Assembly: GCF_021391535.1 (NCBI RefSeq)
Contig: NZ_CP090066.1
Coordinates: 248,001-312,000 of the forward strand
Source of the DNA: Aurantimonas sp. HBX-1
Lineage (GTDB): Bacteria > Pseudomonadota > Alphaproteobacteria > Rhizobiales > Rhizobiaceae
Direction: 5' to 3'
Length of the DNA stretch: 64,000 nucleotides
Position numbers and translations under genes: made by a program. Below, piece after piece: positions 1 to 11,850 of this stretch (positions are counted from its first letter, which is position 1; the number at the start of each line of letters is the position of its first letter). Under the pieces are notes generated by a model that saw only the letters and a list, made by a program, of their open reading frames with translations, did not search any database and was not told where the DNA came from.

Positions 1-1
1 C

Positions 2-3273
<3,272 letters not shown>

Positions 3274-3277
<4 letters not shown>

Positions 3278-5502
3278 CCATCAGCAATCCCAGGACCGGA
3301 GCGGGCGCCGCTCCGATCGACCATCGCATGGTGCCGGAGGCCGCCGCGGCGATCGCCAACGGCCAGCATGGGGACCCGTTCGCCGTGCTCGGCCCGCACG
3401 CTGTCGACGGCGGGGTGATCGTCCGCGTCTTCCGGCCGGGCGCCGACAGCGCCACGGTGATCGATGCGTCCGGCCAGGCCCTCGCGGCGCTGGAAGCCAC
3501 CGAGCAGGACGGCCTGTTCTCCGGCTTCCTGCCGGGCCGGAGCGGCGGCGAGGCCTACCGGCTGCGCTACACGCACGGCGCCGACAGCTGGGAAGAGGAG
3601 GACACTTATCGCTTCGGCACGCTGCTCGGCGAACAGGACGTCTATTTCCTTGCCGAGGGCAACCATTACCGGCTCTACGAGCGGCTGGGCGCGCATCCGA
3701 AGACCATGGACGGCGTCGAGGGCACCGCCTTCGCCGTCTGGGCCCCGAACGCCAGGCGGGTCTCGGTGGTCGGCAACTTCAACAGCTGGGATGGTCGGCG
3801 CCACGTGATGCGCCAGCGCCACGAGACCGGCATGTGGGAGCTGTTCGTCCCGCATATCGGGCGCGGCGAGGTCTACAAATACGAGCTGATCGGACGCGAC
3901 GGCAACGTTCTGCCGCTGAAGGCCGATCCGGTCGGCTTCCGCCAGGAGATGGCGCCGTCCACCGCCTCGATCGTGGACGGGCTGGTGCAGCACGAGTGGC
4001 AGGACGCCGAGTTCCAGAGCCACGGCAAGGACTGGCAGGACCGCGAGAAGGCCATCACCATCTACGAGGTGCATCTCGGCTCCTGGATGCGCGGCGACGG
4101 CGATGCCTTCCTCGACTACGACGAGCTGGCGGACCAGCTGGTGCCGTACGTCAAGGACATGGGCTTCACCCATGTCGAGCTGCTGCCGGTGTCGGAGCAC
4201 CCGTTCTACGGTTCCTGGGGCTACCAGCCGATCGGCCTGTTCGCGCCGACCGCCCGCCACGGCACGCCCGAGGGCTTCGCCCGCCTCGTCGACGCCTTCC
4301 ACCAGGCCGGCATCGGCGTGCTGCTCGACTGGGTGCCGGGGCATTTCCCGACCGACGTGCATGGCCTCGGCCTGTTCGACGGGACCCCGCTCTACGAGCA
4401 TCCCGACCCCAAGCGCGGCTTCCACAGGGACTGGAACACGCTGATCTACGACTACGGGCGCCGCGAGGTGGAGAACTTCCTGGTCGCCAACGGTCTCTAC
4501 TGGCTCGACCAGTTCCATATCGACGGGCTGCGCGTCGATGCGGTGGCGTCGATGCTGTATCTCGACTATTCGCGCGAGCACGGCGAGTGGGAGCCCAACA
4601 TCTACGGTGGCCGCGAAAACCTCGAGGCGATCGCCTTCCTGCGGGACACCAACGAGCGGGTCGGCGAATACTATCCCAAGGCGACCACCCACGCCGAGGA
4701 ATCGACCGCCTTCCCGGACGTCTCGCGGCCGACATCGGCGGGCGGGCTCGGCTTCCACTTCAAGTGGAACATGGGCTGGATGCACGACACGCTGCATTAC
4801 ATGCAGGAAGATCCGATCAACCGGCGCTACCACCATCACCACATGACCTTCGGGATGGTCTACGCCTATTCGGAGAACTTCGTCCTGCCGCTGAGCCACG
4901 ACGAGGTGGTCTACGGAAAGGGCTCGCTGCTCGGCAAGATGCCGGGCGACCAGTGGCAGAAATTCGCCAATCTGCGCGCCTATTTCGGCTTCATGTGGGG
5001 CCACCCGGGCAAGAAGCTGATCTTCATGGGCGGCGAGTACGGCCAGGTCGGCGAGTGGAACCACGACCGCTCGCTCGACTGGCACCTGCTCGATCAGCCC
5101 GAGCACAAGGGCGTGCAACGTCTCGTCCGCGACCTCAACACGATGTATCGCGAGATCCCGGCGCTGCACGAGCTCGACTGCGACCCGGCCGGCTTCGAGT
5201 GGATCGACACCGCCAATGTCGAGCAGAGCGTCATCGCCTTCCTGCGCAAGGACAAGCAGGGGCGCAACGTGCTGATCGTCTCGAACTTCACCCCGGTGCC
5301 GCGCCATGACTACGCGATCGGCGTGCCGCAGGGCGGGCGCTGGGTCGAGCGGCTGAACACCGATGCCGACATCTACGGCGGCTCCAATGTCGGCAATCTG
5401 GGCGGCAAGGAGGCCTCCGAGCATTCGGTCCACGGCCGGCCGTTCTCGATCTCGCTGACCCTGCCGCCGCTCGCCACCATCGTCCTGGTGCAGCAGGACT
5501 GA
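3274..5502 (+). CDS. glgB: 1,4-alpha-glucan branching enzyme GlgB
   Basis: A 742-residue branching enzyme, normal length for long bacterial GlgB with two N-terminal beta-sandwich domains. I chose the ATG at 3274, which overlaps the treS stop as ATGA, rather than an in-frame ATG at 3214 lying inside treS. All GH13 signatures are present: YEVHLGSW, DWVPGHFP (Asp352), GLRVDAVASM (nucleophile Asp422), HAEEST (acid/base Glu475) and PLSHDEVVYGK (Asp543). The enzyme introduces alpha-1,6 branches into linear glucan. Coupled to TreS-maltokinase, it fits the GlgE route of alpha-glucan synthesis from trehalose/maltose-1-phosphate. No glgA or glgC is visible in the window. Confidence 0.97.
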
Positions 5503-5510
5503 GGTCCCCT

Positions 5511-5545
5511 GCCGGCCGGCCGGGCTGACAGCTCCGCCGGCCGGC
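5511..5545. terminator. GC-rich hairpin after glgB
   Basis: Nine bases after the glgB stop, the 10-base palindrome GCCGGCCGGC occurs at 5511-5520 and again at 5536-5545, so the two copies can pair across a 15-base loop. There is no T-tract, so this is not a textbook intrinsic terminator. It could be a weak terminator or mRNA-stabilising hairpin at the end of the treS-glgB transcript. Confidence 0.35.
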
Positions 5546-5597
5546 GATAAGACCGGTCCCCGTGACGGGCTTCGGCCCCGGAACCGGGGAGCTTTCC

Positions 5598-6401
5598 ATG
5601 ACCGCCATCCGCAACGTCCTGTCGATCGCCGGGTCCGACCCTTCGGGCGGCGCCGGGATCCAGGCCGACCTCAAGGCGTTCTCCGCCAACGGCGTCTACG
5701 GCATGGCCGTGGTCACCGCCCTGACGGCGCAGAACACGCAAGGGGTCAGCGGCGTCGAACTGGTCTCGCCGGACTTCGTGACCCGGCAGATCGACGCGAT
5801 CTTCGCCGATATCCGCGTCGACGCGGTGAAGATCGGCATGGTGGCGACGGCCGGCATCGCGGCGGCGATCGCCGCGGCGATGCGGCGCCACCGGCCGGCC
5901 CACGTGGTGCTCGATCCAGTGATGATCGCCAAGGGCGGCGACCGGCTGCTCGCCGAGGAAGCGGTCGTGGCGATGCGGTCGGAGCTGCTGCCGCTGGCGA
6001 CGATGATCACGCCGAACATTCCGGAGGCCGCCGTCCTGCTCGGCGCGGCGGAAGCCGCAGACAGCGGGCAGATGGAAGAGGCGGCGCGGGCGCTGACGGC
6101 GCTCGGCTGCGGCGCGGCCCTGGTCAAGGGCGGGCATCTGCCGGCCGCCGACAGCCCGGACGTGCTGTTCGCCGCAGGCCGTGCCACCTGGTTCGAGGGG
6201 CGGCGCGTCGAGACGCGCAACACCCACGGGACCGGCTGCACCCTGTCGTCGGCGATCGCGGCACAGCTGGCGCTGACCTCCGACCCGGTCGAATCCGTCC
6301 GGCGCGCGAAGGCCTATGTCGCCGAGGCGATCGCCGCGTCAGGCCGGCTGGGAGTCGGCTCCGGCCACGGGCCGACGCATCATTTTCACGCGCATTGGTG
6401 A
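5598..6401 (+). CDS. thiD: Hydroxymethylpyrimidine/phosphomethylpyrimidine kinase ThiD
   Basis: A 267-residue ribokinase-fold kinase that phosphorylates HMP and HMP-phosphate in thiamine pyrimidine synthesis. The N-terminus VLSIAGSDPSGGAGIQADLK is the ThiD/PdxK signature; the C-terminal anion-hole motif is GTGCTLSSAI and the protein ends HHFHAHW. The ATG at 5598 is chosen over one at 5562 because GGGGAG lies about seven bases upstream and the conserved core starts right after it. The family also includes PdxK-like pyridoxal kinases; the length and motifs favour ThiD. No other thiamine gene is adjacent. Its 3' end overlaps the convergent diguanylate cyclase gene by 16 bases. Confidence 0.92.
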   Translation: MTAIRNVLSIAGSDPSGGAGIQADLKAFSANGVYGMAVVTALTAQNTQGVSGVELVSPDFVTRQIDAIFADIRVDAVKIGMVATAGIAAAIAAAMRRHRPAHVVLDPVMIAKGGDRLLAEEAVVAMRSELLPLATMITPNIPEAAVLLGAAEAADSGQMEEAARALTALGCGAALVKGGHLPAADSPDVLFAAGRATWFEGRRVETRNTHGTGCTLSSAIAAQLALTSDPVESVRRAKAYVAEAIAASGRLGVGSGHGPTHHFHAHW

Positions 6402-7588
6402 GCCGGCACCGGATGGCCGGGCAGGGCGGAACGGCCCAGTTCCGGCGGGGCTTCGAAGAGCACCAGCTCGACGCGGTTGCGTCCCCGGCGCTTGGCCTCG
6501 TAGAGCGCCGCGTCGGCGGCTTCGACGAGCGCGTCGACCGGCTGCGCGACGGTCGCCGCGGCCACGCCGACGCTGACCGTCGCCCCGGCGCTGTTGCCGG
6601 GTCCCCCGGCGAAGGCTTCGACGATCGCCCAGCCGAGACTCGACGCGTCGCCGGCGCTCGTCCGCGGCAGGAACACGGCGAATTCCTCGCCGCCCAGCCG
6701 GGCAAACACCGCCTCGCGCGGCAGGCAGGCGCGGGCGGTGGCGACGAATTCCTGCAGCACGCGGTCGCCGAAGGCGTGGCCGTGGGTGTCGTTGAGGCGC
6801 TTGAAGTGGTCGAGGTCGAACAGCATGACGGCGACTGGCGCCGCGTGGCGCGGGGCCGGCGCCGCGAGGGCCTTGCTGCTCATGCCGAGAAAGGCGCGCC
6901 GGTTGTAGACGCCGGTGAGCGGATCGATGTGGGCGAGGATCGCGAGGTCGGACTCGCGCCGTCCGCGCACCGCCGACGTCATCAGCAGCGCCAGCAGCAC
7001 GGCGACGAAGACGCCGTGGAACAGGCCGGCCGAGACGGCGAACCCCTCGAACCGGCCGAGATTGACGAAGGCGCCCTCGACGCCGACCAGGCCGGCGCGC
7101 ACCGCGTAGACGAGGCCATGGAAGGCGAAGAGCCCGCCGAGCATGCGCTGGTTCGCCGACCCGTCGTCGGCCCGCAGCAGCAGCCAGGCACAGGCGAGCG
7201 CATAGACGCTGACGGTGAGGGAATTGACGAGGACCAGCAGCGGCGCGCTGCCGAGATCGGCCGGCAGCAGGTAGCAGACCGCCCAGGGCAGGAGCGCGGC
7301 GAGCCACACCGGCCGCGGCCGTACCCCGACATGCATGGCGACCCCGGCGAGGAAGCAGGCGTGGCCCATGACCAGCAGGCCGTGCGGCAGCCAGATCCCG
7401 GCGAGATACCAGCCGGCCATCCGGGAGACCGACAGGGTCGAGCCGGCGGCGATGCAGGCAAACCCGATGCTCCAGAAGCCGATCGCCGGCTCGCGGCCCC
7501 GGCGCCATTCATTGCCGAGGGAAAGCGCGGCGATCAGGGCGATCCCACCGGTCAGCAGGATCATGGTGGGAGCGTCGACGTGCATCAA
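6386..7588 (-). CDS. Membrane-anchored GGDEF diguanylate cyclase
   Basis: A 400-residue protein with about seven hydrophobic segments in residues 8-205, followed by a GGDEF domain from about residue 215 (AHIDPLTGVYNRRAF). The active-site signature is RLGGEEF with GGEEF at 299-303, and FDLDHFKRLNDTHGHAFGD supplies the metal/GTP-binding residues, so cyclic-di-GMP synthesis is expected. The RxxD product-inhibition site that normally lies five residues before GGEEF is absent (PREA instead), so feedback inhibition at that site is not expected. The N-terminal sensor is not a recognisable named domain. Two start ATGs are adjacent (7588 and 7585). The gene converges on thiD with a 16-base overlap. 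Confidence 0.92.
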   Translation of the reverse strand: MMHVDAPTMILLTGGIALIAALSLGNEWRRGREPAIGFWSIGFACIAAGSTLSVSRMAGWYLAGIWLPHGLLVMGHACFLAGVAMHVGVRPRPVWLAALLPWAVCYLLPADLGSAPLLVLVNSLTVSVYALACAWLLLRADDGSANQRMLGGLFAFHGLVYAVRAGLVGVEGAFVNLGRFEGFAVSAGLFHGVFVAVLLALLMTSAVRGRRESDLAILAHIDPLTGVYNRRAFLGMSSKALAAPAPRHAAPVAVMLFDLDHFKRLNDTHGHAFGDRVLQEFVATARACLPREAVFARLGGEEFAVFLPRTSAGDASSLGWAIVEAFAGGPGNSAGATVSVGVAAATVAQPVDALVEAADAALYEAKRRGRNRVELVLFEAPPELGRSALPGHPVPAHQCA

Positions 7589-7665
7589 AAGAACCGGGAA
7601 CGATCGCAGTTATCCGGCCCGAAATAATCATGCGGGCGTTACCAAGGCGTTCACTGACCGGTTCG

Positions 7666-8547
7666 TCACGCGTCGCCGATGGGGACCATGTCGACGGCGT
7701 GGCGGGTGCGCTGCCGGCCGGTGGTGACGAACGCGCCCGCCACGGGGGCGACGTCGGCATAGTCGCGTCCCACGGCTACGACGACGTGGTCGTCGCCCGC
7801 GACGATGCCGTTGGTCGGATCGAACCCGACCCAGCCGAGCGCGTCGCCGAGCCAGGCCTCGACCCAGGCATGCATCGCGTCGGCGCCTTCCAGCCGCGGC
7901 CGGCCGGGCGGCGGATCGGTGCGCAGGAAGCCGCTGACATAGGCCGCCGGGATGCCGCGGGCCCGCAAGGCGGCGATCATGACATGCGCGAAGTCCTGGC
8001 AGACGCCGCTGCGCTGCCGGAACGCTGCGGCGACGCTGGTGCGCACGTCGGTCGAGCCGGGGAGATAGGCAAAATCCGCCTTGATGCGCCTCGTGAGCGC
8101 CATGATCGCCGGGCCGGCCGATCCCGGCGCGGCGAATGTCGGCTCGGCATAGGCCGTCAGGGCGGCGAGCGGCGCCACGATGCGGCTCGCGCCGGTGAAA
8201 TGCATCGGCGCCGCGCCGCCGCTGTCGCGGTCGAGGAACGCGGCCTCCGCGAGTTCCGCGAGCGGCGGCGCCAAGGCCAGATCGACGGCCGGGCGGTCCA
8301 CCCGGACCCTTGCCCGCATCTCCACCGAGAGGTTGCGGTGCGGGCGGTGAAACGCCACCGCGTCCACGGCATTGCCAAAGAAGTCGCGTTCCTCGACGCA
8401 TTCGTCGGGAAGCGGCGCGAGCGTCAGCGACAGGCCCGTGACGGTCTGGTCGTGGTCGGTGCGGGGCCGCACCCGCAGGCTGTGGCGGGCGTCGGTGACC
8501 GCGGAGCGGTAGTCGTAGGCGATCTTCAGCGTCAGGTCGTAGATCAT
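7666..8547 (-). CDS. Transglutaminase-like cysteine protease family protein
   Basis: A 293-residue protein with the bacterial transglutaminase N-terminal region (MIYDLTLKIAYDYRSAV) and a transglutaminase-like core. The catalytic triad is visible as Cys183 in RSGVCQDFAH, His226 in MHAWVEAW and Asp243 in GFDPTNG. No signal peptide is seen, so it is probably cytoplasmic. Its ATG overlaps the stop of the upstream ATP-grasp/alpha-E gene (ATGA at 8544-8547), so the two are translationally coupled. In many proteobacteria this pair forms part of a conserved cluster predicted to build or process a peptide or modified protein. The biochemical substrate is unknown. Confidence 0.9.
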   Translation of the reverse strand: MIYDLTLKIAYDYRSAVTDARHSLRVRPRTDHDQTVTGLSLTLAPLPDECVEERDFFGNAVDAVAFHRPHRNLSVEMRARVRVDRPAVDLALAPPLAELAEAAFLDRDSGGAAPMHFTGASRIVAPLAALTAYAEPTFAAPGSAGPAIMALTRRIKADFAYLPGSTDVRTSVAAAFRQRSGVCQDFAHVMIAALRARGIPAAYVSGFLRTDPPPGRPRLEGADAMHAWVEAWLGDALGWVGFDPTNGIVAGDDHVVVAVGRDYADVAPVAGAFVTTGRQRTRHAVDMVPIGDA

Positions 8548-10934
8548 TCCGGCGCCGCCCGGTCCGGCCGGGCGCCCGGGCTCGACAGCAGGTAGCGCTC
8601 GGTCAGGAGGTCGGAGATCAGGCCGAGATCGCCTTCGGCGCGGTCGAGAAAGGCGGTGTCGATTTCGGAGGCATCGGCCGTCTGCAGCCGGACCTTCAGC
8701 CGCGCGATGCGCCGCGACAGGAGGTCAGGCGATTCGGCGGCATGCATGCCGGGCAGTTCCGCCAGCCGGTCGGCGAGGCTGTTGACCTGGAAGGCCACCG
8801 AGCGCGGATTGAGCGGATCGAGCACGGTCAGGTCGACGACCGTCTCGCGCGACAGCTCGACGGAATAGCGGCGCCGGTAGGTGACGCGGCTGTCGGTGAA
8901 TTCCAGGAGGCCCTCCAGCGCGCCTTCCGGCGCATCGCCGGCGAGCAGCACCGAGGCCACGTGCGCCGACATGCGGCCGCGCTCGATGCGCCGCCCGCAC
9001 TGCATGAAGCGCCAGCCGGCGAACTGGTACATGTTCTCGCGCACCAGACCGGTGAAACCGGAGAGGCGGGTGAGGATCTGGTTGGCGAGCGCCACCGTGT
9101 CGTGGCCCTCGTCGGCCTGGGCATCCTGGATGAGCGCCACCAGCTCGTCCAGCGTGCGCCAGCCGTCCGGCGAAAAGCGGTCGCGGATGCGCGAGGCGGT
9201 GTCGGCGGCGCGGCGGGCGAGGGCGAGCAGCCCCTTCGCCATGGCGGCGGGCGCGACGCCGAGCCCGGCGAGCAGCGCCTCGACCCGCGCGTCGATCTCC
9301 CCCGTCGGCAAGAGTTCGCCCTGCCGGCCGGCGTGCAGCCGCACGAGGCGGGTCGCGACCTCGCAGCGCTCGGCATAGCGGCCGAGCCAGAACAGATTGT
9401 CGGCGGCGCGCGCCGGCAGGGCGCCGGGGACCCGCCGCAGGAAACGGCTGTCGCGCGGCAGCAGGGTGATCGGCCGGGGCGCCTCGCCTGAAGGGATCCA
9501 GACGTCGGCGGAGCGGCCGCCCGCCTGCATCGACACGGCGCGGGCGTCGCGGGAGTCGGCGATGCGGGCAAAGCCGCCCGGCATGACGTGCCAGCCCGCC
9601 TCGTCGCGGGACAGGAACACCCGCCAGGTCACCGGCCGCGGCTCCAGCTCGCCGTCGATGAACACCGGCGCCGTCGACAAAGCCGCGATCTCTTCGGCGA
9701 CGAGGCCGATGCCCTCCGAGGCGGGCATGTCCGGCCGGTAGAGGGCGTCGGCCGTCGGCCCGGGCTGCGTCCCGGCCGCTGGAGGGAAGGCCGAGGCCAG
9801 CTGCAGGCGCTCACGGTTCGCGGCGACGAAGCGGCGCTCGCTCTCCTGCCCGCACCACCAGGTGGCGATGGTCGGCAGCGCCAGTTCCTCGCCGATCAGT
9901 GCCCTGGCGAGCGGCTTCTGGAACGCCATCAGCGCGCGGCTTTCGAGGATTCCCGAACCGGGTGCGTTGATCACGGCGAGCGCGCCGGAGCGGATGGCGC
10001 GCAACAGGCCGGGCGTGCCGATGCGCGAGCCGCCAAACAGTTCGAGCGGATCGCAGAACTCGGCGTCGAGGCGGCGCCACAGCACCCGGATCGGCTGGAA
10101 GCCGTCGACGGTCCGCACGTCCGCCCGGTCGCGATGCACGACGAGATCGCCGCCCTCGAGCAGCAGCAGGCCGAGATAGCGGGCGAGATAGGCGTGCTCG
10201 AAATAGGTCTCGTTGTGAGGGCCCGGCGTCAGCAGGCCGATGCCCGACATGTCGCCGCCGGCAAGGCCGTTCAGCATCTCGCGGAAGCGATGGAAGAAGG
10301 CGGCCATCCGCTCGACATTCATCTGCCGGGCAAGGTCCGGAAACGCCTTCGACGTCGCCACCCGGTTCTCCAGCGCGAAGCCGGCGCCGGACGGCGCCTG
10401 GGTGCGGTCGCCGAGCACCCACCAGCGTCCGTCGGGGCCCCTGCCGAGATCGACGGCGATGAAGCGGATCAGCGGCTCGCCGGCGCGGCCCTGGTCGGCG
10501 AGCGGGCGCAGGAACTCCGGGTTGCTGCCGAGGATCGGGCCGGGCAGCACGCCCTCGCGGACCAGTTTCCGCTCGCCGTAGATGTCGCCGAGCAGGCGTT
10601 CGAGAAACTCGGCGCGCTGCACCAGGCCGCTTGCCAGCCCGGCCCATTCCGCCGGATCGACGACCAGCGGCGGCTGCGACAGCGGCCACTCGCGCTCTTC
10701 CTCGTCGGCATCGCCCGGCCGGTAGATGCGGTGGTGGACCCCGGCCTCGCTCAGATACTGGCTGGCGCTGCGAAACCGCGCCTCGCGTTCGGGCGCGGGC
10801 ATGGCGCCCAGCGCGTCGACCAGCGGCCGGTAGTGCGGCCGGACGCTGCCGTCGGCTGCCAGCATCTCGTCCCGGCCGGTGCCGACGAGCGAGGCGTAAC
10901 GCGGGAACGGGGACCTGGACACAGTTTCTTGCAT
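8544..10934 (-). CDS. Circularly permuted ATP-grasp / alpha-E domain fusion protein
   Basis: A 796-residue fusion. Residues about 1-460 form the circularly permuted ATP-grasp type 2 region (formerly DUF404/DUF407), with landmarks such as RFIAVDLGRGPDGRWWVLGDR and GIGLLTPGPHNETYFEHAYLAR. From about residue 470 comes an all-helical alpha-E domain (formerly DUF403), opening with ARAADNLFWLGRYAERCE. In many genomes these are two separate adjacent genes; here they are one chain. The ATP-grasp fold suggests an amidoligase joining an amine and a carboxylate, but the substrate is not established. It is coupled to the downstream transglutaminase gene and is divergent from the sodium channel gene with 76 bases between starts. 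Confidence 0.9.
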   Translation of the reverse strand: MQETVSRSPFPRYASLVGTGRDEMLAADGSVRPHYRPLVDALGAMPAPEREARFRSASQYLSEAGVHHRIYRPGDADEEEREWPLSQPPLVVDPAEWAGLASGLVQRAEFLERLLGDIYGERKLVREGVLPGPILGSNPEFLRPLADQGRAGEPLIRFIAVDLGRGPDGRWWVLGDRTQAPSGAGFALENRVATSKAFPDLARQMNVERMAAFFHRFREMLNGLAGGDMSGIGLLTPGPHNETYFEHAYLARYLGLLLLEGGDLVVHRDRADVRTVDGFQPIRVLWRRLDAEFCDPLELFGGSRIGTPGLLRAIRSGALAVINAPGSGILESRALMAFQKPLARALIGEELALPTIATWWCGQESERRFVAANRERLQLASAFPPAAGTQPGPTADALYRPDMPASEGIGLVAEEIAALSTAPVFIDGELEPRPVTWRVFLSRDEAGWHVMPGGFARIADSRDARAVSMQAGGRSADVWIPSGEAPRPITLLPRDSRFLRRVPGALPARAADNLFWLGRYAERCEVATRLVRLHAGRQGELLPTGEIDARVEALLAGLGVAPAAMAKGLLALARRAADTASRIRDRFSPDGWRTLDELVALIQDAQADEGHDTVALANQILTRLSGFTGLVRENMYQFAGWRFMQCGRRIERGRMSAHVASVLLAGDAPEGALEGLLEFTDSRVTYRRRYSVELSRETVVDLTVLDPLNPRSVAFQVNSLADRLAELPGMHAAESPDLLSRRIARLKVRLQTADASEIDTAFLDRAEGDLGLISDLLTERYLLSSPGARPDRAAPE

Positions 10935-11010
10935 GCGGAGGAATCGACCTTTCGACGCCGACTGCTATAGCAGCCTTCGCTCCGCCGAACATCGCCAGAG
11001 AACGGACCCC

Positions 11011-11826
11011 ATGCGCGCCCAACTTCGCACCCTGCTCAGCTCGCGCCGGTGGGAATTCTTCATCGTCGCCGTCATCCTCGTCAACGCCGTCACGCTGGGG
11101 CTGGAAACCGACGCTTCGGTGATGGGCGCGATCGGGCCGTTGCTCACCTTCCTGGACCGGCTGACGCTGGCGATCTTCGTCGTCGAGATCACGCTGCGCA
11201 TCTATGCCTTCGGCTGGCGCTTCTTCCGCGATCCCTGGAGCCTGTTCGACTTTACCGTGGTGGCGATCTCGCTGCTGCCGGCGACCGGGCCGCTGACGGT
11301 GCTGCGCGCCCTGCGGATCCTGCGGGTGCTGCGGCTGATCTCGATGATCCCGTCGCTGCGGCGGGTCATCGGCGGTCTGATCGCGGCGCTGCCCGGCATG
11401 GGCTCGATCATCGTCCTCTTGCTGCTGGTCTTCTACGTCTTCGCGGTGATGGCGACGAAGCTCTACGGCGCCGCATTCCCCGACTGGTTCGGCAGCGTCG
11501 GCGCCTCGGTCTACACGCTGTTCCAGGTGATGACGCTGGAAAGCTGGTCGATGGGCATCGTGCGGCCGGTGATGGAGGCCTATCCGCTCGCCTGGCTGTT
11601 CTTCGTGCCGTTCATCCTGTCGACCACCTACGCGGTGCTCAACCTGTTCATCGGTGTCATCGTCTCGGCGATGCAGGAGGAGCACCAGGCGGAGGACGAG
11701 GCCGGCCGCGAGCAGGTGCACGACGACAACCGCATGATCATCGAGGAGATGAAGGCGCTGCGGCTGGAGATGGCGGCGCTGAAGAGCCGGCTCGGCCAGG
11801 GCGGCGCGGACATGCCGCGGCCCTGA
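11011..11826 (+). CDS. Bacterial voltage-gated sodium channel (BacNav family)
   Basis: A 271-residue six-transmembrane ion channel. The ATG at 11011 is preferred over 10933 because channel homology begins there (MRAQLRTLLSSRRWEFFIV). The S4 voltage sensor carries arginines at every third position (R99, R102, R105, R108 in LRALRILRVLRLI). The pore has the selectivity filter TLESWSM at 175-181, the same filter sequence as in well-studied BacNav channels such as NavAb. S6 (about 195-221) is followed by an acidic neck (QEEHQAEDE) and a C-terminal coiled coil (IIEEMKALRLEMAALKSRL), as in tetrameric BacNav proteins. The gene sits inside the transglutaminase/ATP-grasp cluster, and its functional link to those neighbours is unknown. 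Confidence 0.95.
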   Translation: MRAQLRTLLSSRRWEFFIVAVILVNAVTLGLETDASVMGAIGPLLTFLDRLTLAIFVVEITLRIYAFGWRFFRDPWSLFDFTVVAISLLPATGPLTVLRALRILRVLRLISMIPSLRRVIGGLIAALPGMGSIIVLLLLVFYVFAVMATKLYGAAFPDWFGSVGASVYTLFQVMTLESWSMGIVRPVMEAYPLAWLFFVPFILSTTYAVLNLFIGVIVSAMQEEHQAEDEAGREQVHDDNRMIIEEMKALRLEMAALKSRLGQGGADMPRP

Positions 11827-11850
11827 CCGACAGAAGGTCGGCGGCCCGCG

